Below are positions 7,668 through 16,309 of a stretch of DNA of 64,000 bases, piece after piece. The number at the start of each line of letters is the position of its first letter. Within the stretch, counting starts at the first letter, position 1. The position numbers and the translations under genes were made by a program. Source of the DNA: Olivibacter sp036959255 (GTDB lineage: Bacteria; Bacteroidota; Bacteroidia; Sphingobacteriales; Sphingobacteriaceae); assembly GCF_036959255.1 (NCBI RefSeq), contig NZ_JAWMTI010000002.1, forward strand, positions 558,001 through 622,000. Reading direction: 5' to 3'. The notes beneath the pieces are model-generated. The model was given only the letters and a program-made list of their open reading frames with translations, made no database searches and was not told where the DNA came from.

Positions 7668-8471
7668 CTACCATCCCTTAATGGCGCCGCCTTTAAACAC
7701 TTTTTCAGCAACGGCTTCAACTTCTGCAGATTGGTACGCTTTAACAAAGTTTTTCACCTTTTCTTCATGCTGATTATCAGTACGAGAAACGATTATATTA
7801 ACATAAGGGGATTTTTCGTCTTCCACAAATACGCCATCCTTTTTCGCAACCAGTCCAATAGATGCGGCAAACGTATTATTTATAATGGCAATAGTAACTT
7901 GCGCATCATCTAGCGATCTCGGCAACTGTGGGGCTTCCAGCTCGAGTATTCGCAACTTTTTCGGGTTATTGATAATATCATTGATCGTCGGCAGTAGACC
8001 GACGCCTGCTTTTAATCCAATCAAACCAACTTTTTCCAGAAGCAATAATGCACGACCTCCGTTGGTGGGATCATTTGGAATAATAATGGTATTACCCTCT
8101 TGTAATTGATCAATGCTTTTTATCTTTTTTGAGTAACCTGCCAAAGGAAAAACAAAGGTGTTACCCAAAACTGCGAAATCGTAATCGCGCTGTTTTGCTT
8201 GCACATCCAAGTAAGGCTTGTTCTGAAAGACGTTCACATCGATATCTTTCTGACGCAGGGCTTCATTGGGCATCACATAGTCATTAAATTGTACAAGCTC
8301 AACTTCTAATCCGTATTTATCTCTTGCTACCTGTTGTGCTGCTTCGGCCAGACTATATTCCGGGCCAGCTTCTACACCTACCTTGACCAGATTGGGATTA
8401 TTTTTGGATGCACTTCCGCAGGACACCCATAGCATTGACAGGATTATTCCGAATACACTAAAATTCTTCAT
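7668..8471 (-). CDS. metQ: Methionine-binding lipoprotein MetQ
   Basis: Substrate-binding protein of the D/L-methionine ABC importer, 267 aa. A signal peptide ending SCGS places the lipidated Cys near residue 18. NLPA-family segments include VGVEAGPEYSLAEAAQQVA, DVNVFQNKPYLD and IPNDPTNGGRALLLLEK. It ends the metN-metI-metQ operon, 11 bp after metI. A lipoprotein in this position should sit on the periplasmic side and deliver methionine to MetI. Confidence 0.93.
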   Translation of the reverse strand: MKNFSVFGIILSMLWVSCGSASKNNPNLVKVGVEAGPEYSLAEAAQQVARDKYGLEVELVQFNDYVMPNEALRQKDIDVNVFQNKPYLDVQAKQRDYDFAVLGNTFVFPLAGYSKKIKSIDQLQEGNTIIIPNDPTNGGRALLLLEKVGLIGLKAGVGLLPTINDIINNPKKLRILELEAPQLPRSLDDAQVTIAIINNTFAASIGLVAKKDGVFVEDEKSPYVNIIVSRTDNQHEEKVKNFVKAYQSAEVEAVAEKVFKGGAIKGW

Positions 8472-8482
8472 ACTAATTAAAA

Positions 8483-9139
8483 TTACTTCCGATGATCTAC
8501 TTTCTTTGAAATAAAATCTCCCAAAAATTGGATCAGAAAAACCAATGCGACCAATAATACTAATACTACATTCATTACAACAGCATCGTAACCAACGTAG
8601 CCATATTGGTAACCAATGTGACCTAGTCCTCCAGCTCCTACAGCACCACCCATAGCCGAATAACCTACTAAGGTAATGAGTGTTATACTTGCACTGTTTA
8701 TAATGGCCGGCATGGCTTCAGGTAACAAGACTTTACGAACAACTTGGATAGGCTTCGCTCCCATAGCCCTGGCTGCCTCCACTAATCCATGAGGAACTTC
8801 TAATAGGCAGTTTTCAATCATTCTGGCAATAAACGGTGCCGCTCCGATACTCAAAGGAACCAGGGCAGCTCCAACTCCAATGGAAGTACCCACCACCAGA
8901 CGGGTAAAAGGAATCATCCAAACAATAAGGATAATAAATGGAATGGAACGAAAGGCGTTTACAATAATGGCGACAACTCGATTTAATTGTCGGTTGGCCA
9001 GCATCTGGCCTTCCCGTGTTATAAATAGTAAAATGCCCGTTGGCAGTCCAAGACAGAATCCAAAAAAACCAGAAACGAAGGTCATAATAATAGTTTCCCA
9101 AGTCCCTTTCAAAAGCATCAACAGCATCGCGTCAGACAT
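8483..9139 (-). CDS. metI: Methionine ABC transporter permease MetI
   Basis: A 218-aa membrane permease with five or so hydrophobic segments. The coupling loop is EAARAMGAKPIQVVRKVLLP, the typical MetI EAA motif. The conserved C-terminal segment GYSAMGGAVGAGGLG is present. The start overlaps metN by 8 bp. Confidence 0.95.
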   Translation of the reverse strand: MSDAMLLMLLKGTWETIIMTFVSGFFGFCLGLPTGILLFITREGQMLANRQLNRVVAIIVNAFRSIPFIILIVWMIPFTRLVVGTSIGVGAALVPLSIGAAPFIARMIENCLLEVPHGLVEAARAMGAKPIQVVRKVLLPEAMPAIINSASITLITLVGYSAMGGAVGAGGLGHIGYQYGYVGYDAVVMNVVLVLLVALVFLIQFLGDFISKKVDHRK

Positions 9140-10166
9140 AACCTATTACCTCCACCTCTAGCCCTTTATTTTTAAAATAATTAACAACATTCGTTAGGGA
9201 ATCTACCGCACCACTGATTTTCAATAGCATGACACCTACTTGCATATTTCCGAGCGTATCCATTTTTGCGTTTAGTACTTCATAGTCCACGTCAAACAAT
9301 TTGACAATCGAAGAGAGAAAAGGTTCTTCAGTACTCGTGCCGTTAAAGTGTACTTTTAATAACAGATCCTTGTCACCATCATCAGACACCGGCACCATGC
9401 GATTTAAATACTCATGGGCAATATCTATATGAAGCGATGAGTTTATAAACTGTTGTGTTAAATCCGTTTGAGCATTTGAAAATATTTCGCGCACACTTCC
9501 CTGCTCAATGATTCTTCCGTCCGACAAAACGGCAACATCATCACAGATTGCTTTCACCACATCCATTTCATGTGTGATTAAAACAATGGTAATATGGAGC
9601 CGTTTATTAATGTCTTTTAACAAGCTCAAGATGGACCGGGTTGTTGCGGGATCGAGTGCACTGGTTGCTTCATCACAAAGTAGAACGGCAGGCTCATTGG
9701 CTAATGCTCTTGCGATGGCGACCCGTTGTTTTTGTCCCCCGGACAAACTGGCAGGATAGTCATCCCGCTTGCTTCCCAAACCGACTAAGTCTAGCAGTTC
9801 TTTCACTCTACACTGAATACGGTCTTTTGGCGTCTGAATTAATTCGAGTGGAAAAGCAATATTTTCAAAAACGGTACGTGAAGATAACAGATTAAAATGC
9901 TGAAATATCATACCGATCTTTCGTCGAACATCGACAAGTTTGCGAGCGGGCAGGGTCATAAGGTCTACATCATCGATTAATACTTGCCCCCGAGTAGGTC
10001 TTTCAAGTAAATTGATACATCTTATGAGGGTACTTTTCCCCGCGCCCGATGAACCAATGATACCAAATATACGACCTTCCGGAATTTTCAAGTTAACCTC
10101 GGTAAGCGCCCTGATGTCGATGTTTTTTTTTCGGAAAACTTTGCTTATATCCTTTAGTTCAATCAT
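9132..10166 (-). CDS. metN: Methionine ABC transporter ATPase MetN
   Basis: A 344-aa ATPase. Walker A is GSSGAGKST, the signature is LSGGQKQR and Walker B is LLCDEATSALD. Residues about 265-344 form the C-terminal NIL domain, which in characterised MetN binds methionine and inhibits transport when the cell is replete. It heads metNIQ, reading from a promoter at 10253-10283. Confidence 0.95.
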   Translation of the reverse strand: MIELKDISKVFRKKNIDIRALTEVNLKIPEGRIFGIIGSSGAGKSTLIRCINLLERPTRGQVLIDDVDLMTLPARKLVDVRRKIGMIFQHFNLLSSRTVFENIAFPLELIQTPKDRIQCRVKELLDLVGLGSKRDDYPASLSGGQKQRVAIARALANEPAVLLCDEATSALDPATTRSILSLLKDINKRLHITIVLITHEMDVVKAICDDVAVLSDGRIIEQGSVREIFSNAQTDLTQQFINSSLHIDIAHEYLNRMVPVSDDGDKDLLLKVHFNGTSTEEPFLSSIVKLFDVDYEVLNAKMDTLGNMQVGVMLLKISGAVDSLTNVVNYFKNKGLEVEVIGYV

Positions 10167-10252
10167 ATATTTACCGTCCGTAAAGCTGACGATGCCCTGA
10201 TGTATTATCGATCTATCAAAACCAAATTACAGTTTCAACCAGAATAGAGAGG

Positions 10253-10283
10253 CAAAGGTAGAATAAAAGTTAAAAATCTACAA
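10253..10283 (-). promoter_or_regulatory. Promoter TTG-N20-TACCTTTG for metNIQ
   Basis: On the minus strand TTG (10283-10281) and TACCTTTG (10260-10253) are separated by 20 nt. The leader is about 80 nt and ends in a small TTTAC/GTAAA hairpin just before the ATG. I see no SAM riboswitch consensus that I could defend. Confidence 0.6.
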
Positions 10284-10306
10284 CTCTAATAGACTATTGG
10301 GGCTTC

Positions 10307-12742
10307 TCAATTTCTATCTTTATTACGCACGTAATGGTAGAAAATGCCGGATATCTCTGCTAAGTATTTTTCCGCCTGCTTTTCCGCCAGATCTTTTGAA
10401 AGTAATATCAGTACATATTTTCGCCCATCAGGTAAAAAAATAATGCCAGAATCATGGCATATTTTATTGATAGACCCTGTTTTATTGGCTACTTTAACGT
10501 CTTCCGGTAGCTTCGCAGGGATGATGCCTCGGAAGTGCTGTTGCATCAGTATAGCCAACATCTCTTCACTTGCATGTTCACTAACCAATTTGTTCGTTGC
10601 CAGTTGCTCAAATAATAACGACAAATCATAGGCACTAACCATATTGTTCATTCCATGTGTGAAGGCTTGGCTATCTTCAACACCGCGAAGAATCTTCATT
10701 TCTTTTGCTCCCAAACCTCTCATGGTTTTCATAACATGCTTTGCACCGACTAAATCTATTACAATATTGGTGGCGAGGTTGCTACTTTGCGTGATCATTC
10801 TAAACAGCAAATCCGCAACAGTCGTTTTCCTCCCCACCAATGCATAAAGTCCTTGATCGCTATCGTCCTGTGCATCCACAGCATAAAGGCTTCCATCGTA
10901 GATGCTTTTGAATTTATTATAAACTTTAATGGAGTCAGACAAGGCAAATTTACCCTGTTCTATTTGTCGAAATGCCTCCGCTAACACAGGTGTTTTCATC
11001 GTGCTGGCTGCATGAAATAATTGATGCTCGTTATAAAGATATGTATCATTATCCGACAAATCTTTAAATGCGATGGCGAATGCTCCCGGTTTTCCTTGTT
11101 GAAGAACCTCCTCGATTTTTTTCTTTAACATTAAGGTATCAATAATTGCATTTTTATCTGGTTTAAGAACAATCGACTCCCAATCGTTATCTGCATCTGT
11201 AAATGACGATATAAAGCTTGCCTCCCGTATCGATTTATCGGGATTCAAAGAAAAGGACAACATAGGTGCTGAACTTCGATCTTGATTATCAAATACTAGT
11301 GAAAAAATATCGCCATGAAAGTGCACTAGCGATGCATTTAATTGAGGTGAGTTCAAAAATCGTAATACTAATTTGTCCTGTTCATTTTTAATACGAATGC
11401 TCCCCAGTAATTTGTCGGTGTACACCCCGGCATAGGCCCTTAATGGTAAACTTAACTTCAAAGTGGAATCGGGTCGAAGTGCTTTCTCCAAAGAGTCTTG
11501 TTTGTTTTGTGCTTTATCCGATTCTTTCTTATAGCCGGCAAGCCAGTCGAAGGGTTTTGCTTGTAAGTAATAATCTAGCAGGTGGTTGATGATTGCCCAA
11601 TAGGCTCCTGATGATAATTGATTAGTCAATACAACGATACCCAGGCGCTTTTGTGGAACGATTGCAATTTGAGACACAAATCCAGTTAAAAGACCTCCAT
11701 GCCCAATTACCTGATATCCTCTATAGTCGTATTTTCTAAACCCTAAAGCATATCCATAGAATTTTTTCTGTGCAGGTTGAAGCCAACCGGGTTCTTTGGG
11801 AATCGGCATTGGCCGCACAATCTTCCAGAGTTCCTCTGTGGTACCTGACTTAAATAAACGACCACTACTCAAAGTCAAACCTGAATCCAGTTGCGTAGCA
11901 ACCCATTTCGTCATGTCAATAGCACAGGACGCGATGCCTCCTGCTGGATTTCCGGCATCGCCAATATTTTGATCAAAAAAACTCGTAATTACCTTCAATT
12001 TACCTGCTCTCTTTACATGTGCATAAGCAACGTTTTCTTGCTGCTTTAAACTTGAAAACTTACTGATGCTATGCTGCATGCCGACCACATCAAAGATTTT
12101 TTCTTTAATAAATTCTTCCCAAGTCATGCCCGACACCTTTTCAATCACCTCTCCTGCCGCTATATAAAGAATGTTATCATAGGCATATACAGAGCGAAAG
12201 TCGTGTTCGAGTGGTACATTCGCCAATTTCTGTAATAGTTCTTTCCGACTAAACGTCGATGGCGGAAATAACAGCAAATCATTCGCATAAGCAGGCAGAC
12301 CGCTGTGATGTACTAATAAATCACGTATTGTCAGATGACTTGTAACATAATCATCGCTTAGTTGAAACCAAGGCAGGTACTTGATCACACGATCCTCCCA
12401 TTTTAACTTCCCTGCTTCTACCAGTAAGCCAAGTGCTGTCGCCGTAAAAGCTTTGCTATTGGAGGCGATACTAAAAAGTGTTTCTCCAGTGACAGGAGCC
12501 GCCTCGCCCATTTTTCTGACACCATACCCTTTCGTCAATAGGATCTTTCCATCTTTTACAATACCGACACTTAAACCGGGTACATCAAAAGTTTCTAATA
12601 CTTGATTTACATAATTATCAAAGCCACTGGGCAACATAGCTTCTTGTGCAAATAAGCGACCAGGCCAGGAAAAGAAGCAAAAAATACTGTAAATGAAGAG
12701 CCGTAACCTTAGCGGATTTATCTTAAAAATTAAAATTTTCAC
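10307..12742 (-). CDS. Fusion of class C-type serine hydrolase and class A beta-lactamase-like domain
   Basis: An 811-aa exported protein with a signal peptide ending near AQ33. Residues about 40-400 form a class C beta-lactamase/penicillin-binding fold: S94-N-S-K97, Y188-D-N190 and H348-G-G350. Residues about 430-520 are a beta-rich linker. Residues about 535-805 form a class A-type domain: S580-T-M-K583, S653-S-N655, a Glu in RGVED at 689 and K754-T-G756. Both catalytic sets look complete. The start overlaps the S9 peptidase stop by 4 bp, so it is the last gene of the susCD operon. It could cleave D-amino-acid peptides, esters or beta-lactams; activity on beta-lactams is not implied by the motifs alone. 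Confidence 0.85.
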   Translation of the reverse strand: MKILIFKINPLRLRLFIYSIFCFFSWPGRLFAQEAMLPSGFDNYVNQVLETFDVPGLSVGIVKDGKILLTKGYGVRKMGEAAPVTGETLFSIASNSKAFTATALGLLVEAGKLKWEDRVIKYLPWFQLSDDYVTSHLTIRDLLVHHSGLPAYANDLLLFPPSTFSRKELLQKLANVPLEHDFRSVYAYDNILYIAAGEVIEKVSGMTWEEFIKEKIFDVVGMQHSISKFSSLKQQENVAYAHVKRAGKLKVITSFFDQNIGDAGNPAGGIASCAIDMTKWVATQLDSGLTLSSGRLFKSGTTEELWKIVRPMPIPKEPGWLQPAQKKFYGYALGFRKYDYRGYQVIGHGGLLTGFVSQIAIVPQKRLGIVVLTNQLSSGAYWAIINHLLDYYLQAKPFDWLAGYKKESDKAQNKQDSLEKALRPDSTLKLSLPLRAYAGVYTDKLLGSIRIKNEQDKLVLRFLNSPQLNASLVHFHGDIFSLVFDNQDRSSAPMLSFSLNPDKSIREASFISSFTDADNDWESIVLKPDKNAIIDTLMLKKKIEEVLQQGKPGAFAIAFKDLSDNDTYLYNEHQLFHAASTMKTPVLAEAFRQIEQGKFALSDSIKVYNKFKSIYDGSLYAVDAQDDSDQGLYALVGRKTTVADLLFRMITQSSNLATNIVIDLVGAKHVMKTMRGLGAKEMKILRGVEDSQAFTHGMNNMVSAYDLSLLFEQLATNKLVSEHASEEMLAILMQQHFRGIIPAKLPEDVKVANKTGSINKICHDSGIIFLPDGRKYVLILLSKDLAEKQAEKYLAEISGIFYHYVRNKDRN

Positions 12743-14844
12743 TTTTTTGTTTTTGTTAACGTTTTCTCAAAAAAATCAGCGACTGCCTGATCAACTCGTA
12801 ATTGATTTCGGTACAGCATCCAATGGTGTGTCTCATCTGGTATCATAATGGTTTCCAGGTGAATCGATTGCGTTTTTAAGCGCTCAATTAAATCAACACT
12901 TTGGTGAAAGTCCACATTGCCATCATCATCACCATGTATAATTAAAGTAGGCGATTTCCAATGATCAACCCACGAAACAGGTGACGACTCCTTGGCCAAT
13001 TTTATAGCTAGATCCACATCGGGTGCTAATTCAGCAGATTGTCGGTGAACCCTACCCATGTAATTATGCACACCATGAATATCAACACCTGCAGCAAATA
13101 AATCTGGATCTTTACCCAGGGCTAATGCAGTTAAATACCCTCCGTAGGATCCCCCATAAACACCAATGCGTTGCGCATCTACATCGGCACGTTTTGCGAG
13201 CCATTGACCTGCAGAACGAATATCAAGATACTCGGAAGCGCCGAATCGACCGGCATTTGCGGGTTTATGGAAGTCAAAGCCATAACCGATTCCCAGTCGA
13301 TAATTAACCGCCAGCACAATAAAGCCTTTACTTGCCAAATATTGATTTAAGGCATAGGTGTTGGCATAATAATCACCGTAATGCCATCCTGATAGCATTT
13401 GTCTTTGCGGACCGCCATGAATAAATACAATTGCTGGTTGCTTCTGCGTTTTATGCTTAGGTTCAAAAAGCTGCCCATATACCGTTTTCCCATCCGTCGA
13501 TTTCCAGCTTACGGATTGAGGTTTAATTAAGGATGCATCGCGAAGTGCTTGCGGGACTAATTTTTCGCCGATCATTCGTTGTGGGGCACGAGGTTTAAAG
13601 GGCATGACGGTCAGCGTAGGAGCTAAGTGTGCCGTTGACTTAATGAATAACACATATTGGTCATCACCCGTTGGCACCGGAAATGCCTCTATACCTTCAC
13701 CTTGCGTTAGCGCTTCTAATTGATTTTTAGCTATGGATACGCTATATAAATGCCGCCGATCAATATCATCGTTATTGTCACCTGTATTAGCACTGAACAG
13801 CACCCGATTACGATCGGTACTTAACCGAACATGTTCCACCATAAAATCGCCCGGCGTGAGACATATAGCCTCTCCACCTTGGGCTGAAACACTATATAAG
13901 TGGGGCCAGCCATCGTGATAAGATACGAAGATAATACGATCTTTAGCAGCCCAGTGTAAGTTAAATCCACCATCCGTTGTTGGCACGGACCCGCTCAATG
14001 TATTGGGCGATGACCAAATCTTGACAGCATGCTCGCCAAGCAAATCGCAGCGCCAGATTGCCCATGGTCGCGGCTTTTGCATCGTCAACGAATCAGGAAC
14101 TCCTCCATTTGCCGCTGTTCGCACAAACACGACCGCAGCACCATCTGGCGACCAACGTGGGGATAAATCGCGACTGAAATCAGGTGCGAGCCATTGAATC
14201 GGCGTCTCTGTATTATGGAACACCCCAATGAGTGAATGGTCATCCCGATCGGATACAAAAACAACCCTCGATCCGTCCGGTGAAAATCGAGCATTGCCAT
14301 TTTTACCACGGGCGAAGAATAAAGGTGTTGCCTTTTTCTCACCATCAATAGGAACGGTCCAAAGCTGACCGTCTTGCTCAAATAAAACCTGTCTGCTATC
14401 TGGTGCAATGATGGGATAGTCTCCACTCCCTAAACAGACGGGATTCCCGCCCTCAAAAGGTATACTCCAAACCTCTACCTTTGGCTTAATGGGCAGCGAT
14501 GAAGGATTTCTTGGTTCGCTCTCTTCAAAAGCACCGTGATCTCCACCCTTTACATAAACGACCCACCTACCATCATTGGAGACTTTAAGACCACTTAATT
14601 CTGCTCCATTATCGATTAAAAAATTGGTTAACCTCCGTAATTGAAACGTTGGCCCTTCGGCAACCCAAATGTTTCGTTTCCCCTGTTCATTAATTGCCAA
14701 CGCTATTTTATTCCCCGTACCCGCAGCTGTTAAAGAAGACGGAAAGGGATAAGAAGTGAGTGTTTCCAAGGTCAATTCTTGTGATTGACAAATAAGCTGG
14801 CAAAAGATGAGCAGAAAAACACTTATACTTTTTTGTAAATACAT
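12739..14844 (-). CDS. S9-family prolyl oligopeptidase/acylaminoacyl peptidase-like enzyme
   Basis: A 701-aa exported serine peptidase with a signal peptide in the first 21 residues. Residues about 35-430 are TolB/WD40-like propeller repeats (FSPDGSRVVFVSDRD, WSPDGAAVVFV). Residues about 445-700 form the alpha/beta hydrolase: nucleophile Ser566 in GGSYGG, Asp641 in HGDDDGNV and His673 in DETHHW. The family cleaves small peptides, often dipeptides, inside the propeller. It lies 33 bp after susD, which suggests that it processes peptides brought in by the SusCD pair. Confidence 0.9.
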   Translation of the reverse strand: MYLQKSISVFLLIFCQLICQSQELTLETLTSYPFPSSLTAAGTGNKIALAINEQGKRNIWVAEGPTFQLRRLTNFLIDNGAELSGLKVSNDGRWVVYVKGGDHGAFEESEPRNPSSLPIKPKVEVWSIPFEGGNPVCLGSGDYPIIAPDSRQVLFEQDGQLWTVPIDGEKKATPLFFARGKNGNARFSPDGSRVVFVSDRDDHSLIGVFHNTETPIQWLAPDFSRDLSPRWSPDGAAVVFVRTAANGGVPDSLTMQKPRPWAIWRCDLLGEHAVKIWSSPNTLSGSVPTTDGGFNLHWAAKDRIIFVSYHDGWPHLYSVSAQGGEAICLTPGDFMVEHVRLSTDRNRVLFSANTGDNNDDIDRRHLYSVSIAKNQLEALTQGEGIEAFPVPTGDDQYVLFIKSTAHLAPTLTVMPFKPRAPQRMIGEKLVPQALRDASLIKPQSVSWKSTDGKTVYGQLFEPKHKTQKQPAIVFIHGGPQRQMLSGWHYGDYYANTYALNQYLASKGFIVLAVNYRLGIGYGFDFHKPANAGRFGASEYLDIRSAGQWLAKRADVDAQRIGVYGGSYGGYLTALALGKDPDLFAAGVDIHGVHNYMGRVHRQSAELAPDVDLAIKLAKESSPVSWVDHWKSPTLIIHGDDDGNVDFHQSVDLIERLKTQSIHLETIMIPDETHHWMLYRNQLRVDQAVADFFEKTLTKTKK

Positions 14845-14877
14845 ATTTATATATTCTAGACTTCAGGAAATTGAAAA

Positions 14878-16299
14878 TCAGGGCCGATCCCACCAAAGTG
14901 GTGTATCCAAAGGTTCATCCGCGGGCACATTGCTGCTGTTTCGACCTCGCTCATCTGCCGGATACGCAACCCGTCTAATAAAGTTGCTTAGATAAGCATT
15001 CAATGGTAACCTAAAATCCTTATATTGATAGTCGTTTCTTCTCATATCATTCCAAGCTTCCGGATTCAAATAAGTAGCGACGTACTTCTCTTTGAAGATC
15101 AGGGCTAAATTTAGATTGGTTGCCCCAACTGCTACGGCACCATTTTGAAGATAAGCATTTCGATCAACAGGCGCCACACCCAACTTATCCATATTAGCCT
15201 GGATACCTGCCAAATAGGCTGCATAGGCACGATTATTATCACCGGCACGGAGTGCTGCTTCTGCTTCCACAAATTTCAACTCTGCATAAGTCATGATAAC
15301 AAGCGGAGCTGTTTCCGCGGTGAACGGTGAATTGATACTAATATAGCATTCATCGTGAACCGTATTAGCGCCTCCAACATTTCCTTGGCCATTACGGGTT
15401 CCAACATAGTTATTATTAATGGTTTTGTCGGTAATTTTGGCAATACGCGGGTCTTCAAAACCATAGGTATTGCCATTCAAATGATTAATAAAATTATCTG
15501 ACAACCAACCACCTAGCAGATTATTGGCATTACTTATAGCGATTTGTGCCCAAGGGTTAACACCCAGAAAAACATTCATGGAAGATTCATCTTCATTGGA
15601 AGCATATGATTGATCCAAAGCGGCTAAAACGGCATTGGGGTCATAGCTTGTCTTCTTAGAAATTTTGTTTAGGAACCGCGCTTTCAGTCCAAAGCCCGTT
15701 TTAATCCATGACGCCACATTTCCTTGATGCATTAGATCAGACTCGCCATCCAATTCGGTAGAATAGTCTGTCCGCCCCAAATCGCTCAACCCTTCTTCAA
15801 TCAATCTCAGGGACTCGTTATATAGACTTTCTTCATCGTCATACTTAGGTGTTAATGTATTAGTCCCATAAAAAGCATCTGTATAAGGTGCCTGTCCCCA
15901 AATATCGGCAACAAGTCCTAGCTGATAAGCCATCATGATTTTGGCTACTCCCGCATGAAGATAGGCAGAGGTAGATTCCGCCTTCTGAATCATATCATAA
16001 AGATCGGCCATGGCATAGTACACATCATTCCACTCTTCTGAATCATCCGTTATTTGGTACGTGTCAGCAGCTCCACTTGCCGAAGGATTTGCCAAGTATT
16101 GCGCATAATAACTCGTAATAGAACCAAACTGTTGCATATTCAAGGCTGCTTTTTGGGTCGCCGTTGTTAGCATCGAGTTAATGGGCGGATCCTGTACTAA
16201 ATTAGGGTTCTCATTCAAATCAAAATAATCCTTGCAACTCGCACACAGAATAACGGTCAATAGCGTTACCAGTACTAAATTTATCTTTATCGTTTTCAT
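14878..16299 (-). CDS. SusD/RagB-family outer-membrane lipoprotein
   Basis: A 473-aa surface lipoprotein that caps the SusC transporter and captures substrate. The ATG at 16299 is preferred, since the upstream start at 16323 would overlap susC. The lipobox LCASC gives Cys at about residue 22. The following KDYFDLNENPNLVQDPP and the C-terminal NPEAWNDMRRNDYQ and YPADERGRNSSNVP are typical of the SusD-like-2 group. Neighbouring peptidases point to peptides rather than glycans as substrate, which is inference. Confidence 0.92.
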   Translation of the reverse strand: MKTIKINLVLVTLLTVILCASCKDYFDLNENPNLVQDPPINSMLTTATQKAALNMQQFGSITSYYAQYLANPSASGAADTYQITDDSEEWNDVYYAMADLYDMIQKAESTSAYLHAGVAKIMMAYQLGLVADIWGQAPYTDAFYGTNTLTPKYDDEESLYNESLRLIEEGLSDLGRTDYSTELDGESDLMHQGNVASWIKTGFGLKARFLNKISKKTSYDPNAVLAALDQSYASNEDESSMNVFLGVNPWAQIAISNANNLLGGWLSDNFINHLNGNTYGFEDPRIAKITDKTINNNYVGTRNGQGNVGGANTVHDECYISINSPFTAETAPLVIMTYAELKFVEAEAALRAGDNNRAYAAYLAGIQANMDKLGVAPVDRNAYLQNGAVAVGATNLNLALIFKEKYVATYLNPEAWNDMRRNDYQYKDFRLPLNAYLSNFIRRVAYPADERGRNSSNVPADEPLDTPLWWDRP

Positions 16300-16309
16300 A
16301 GTATTATGC

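Noticed and set aside
10167..10306. Possible SAM riboswitch before metNIQ
   Set aside because: The leader is only about 80 nt and I could not fit any known SAM aptamer core.
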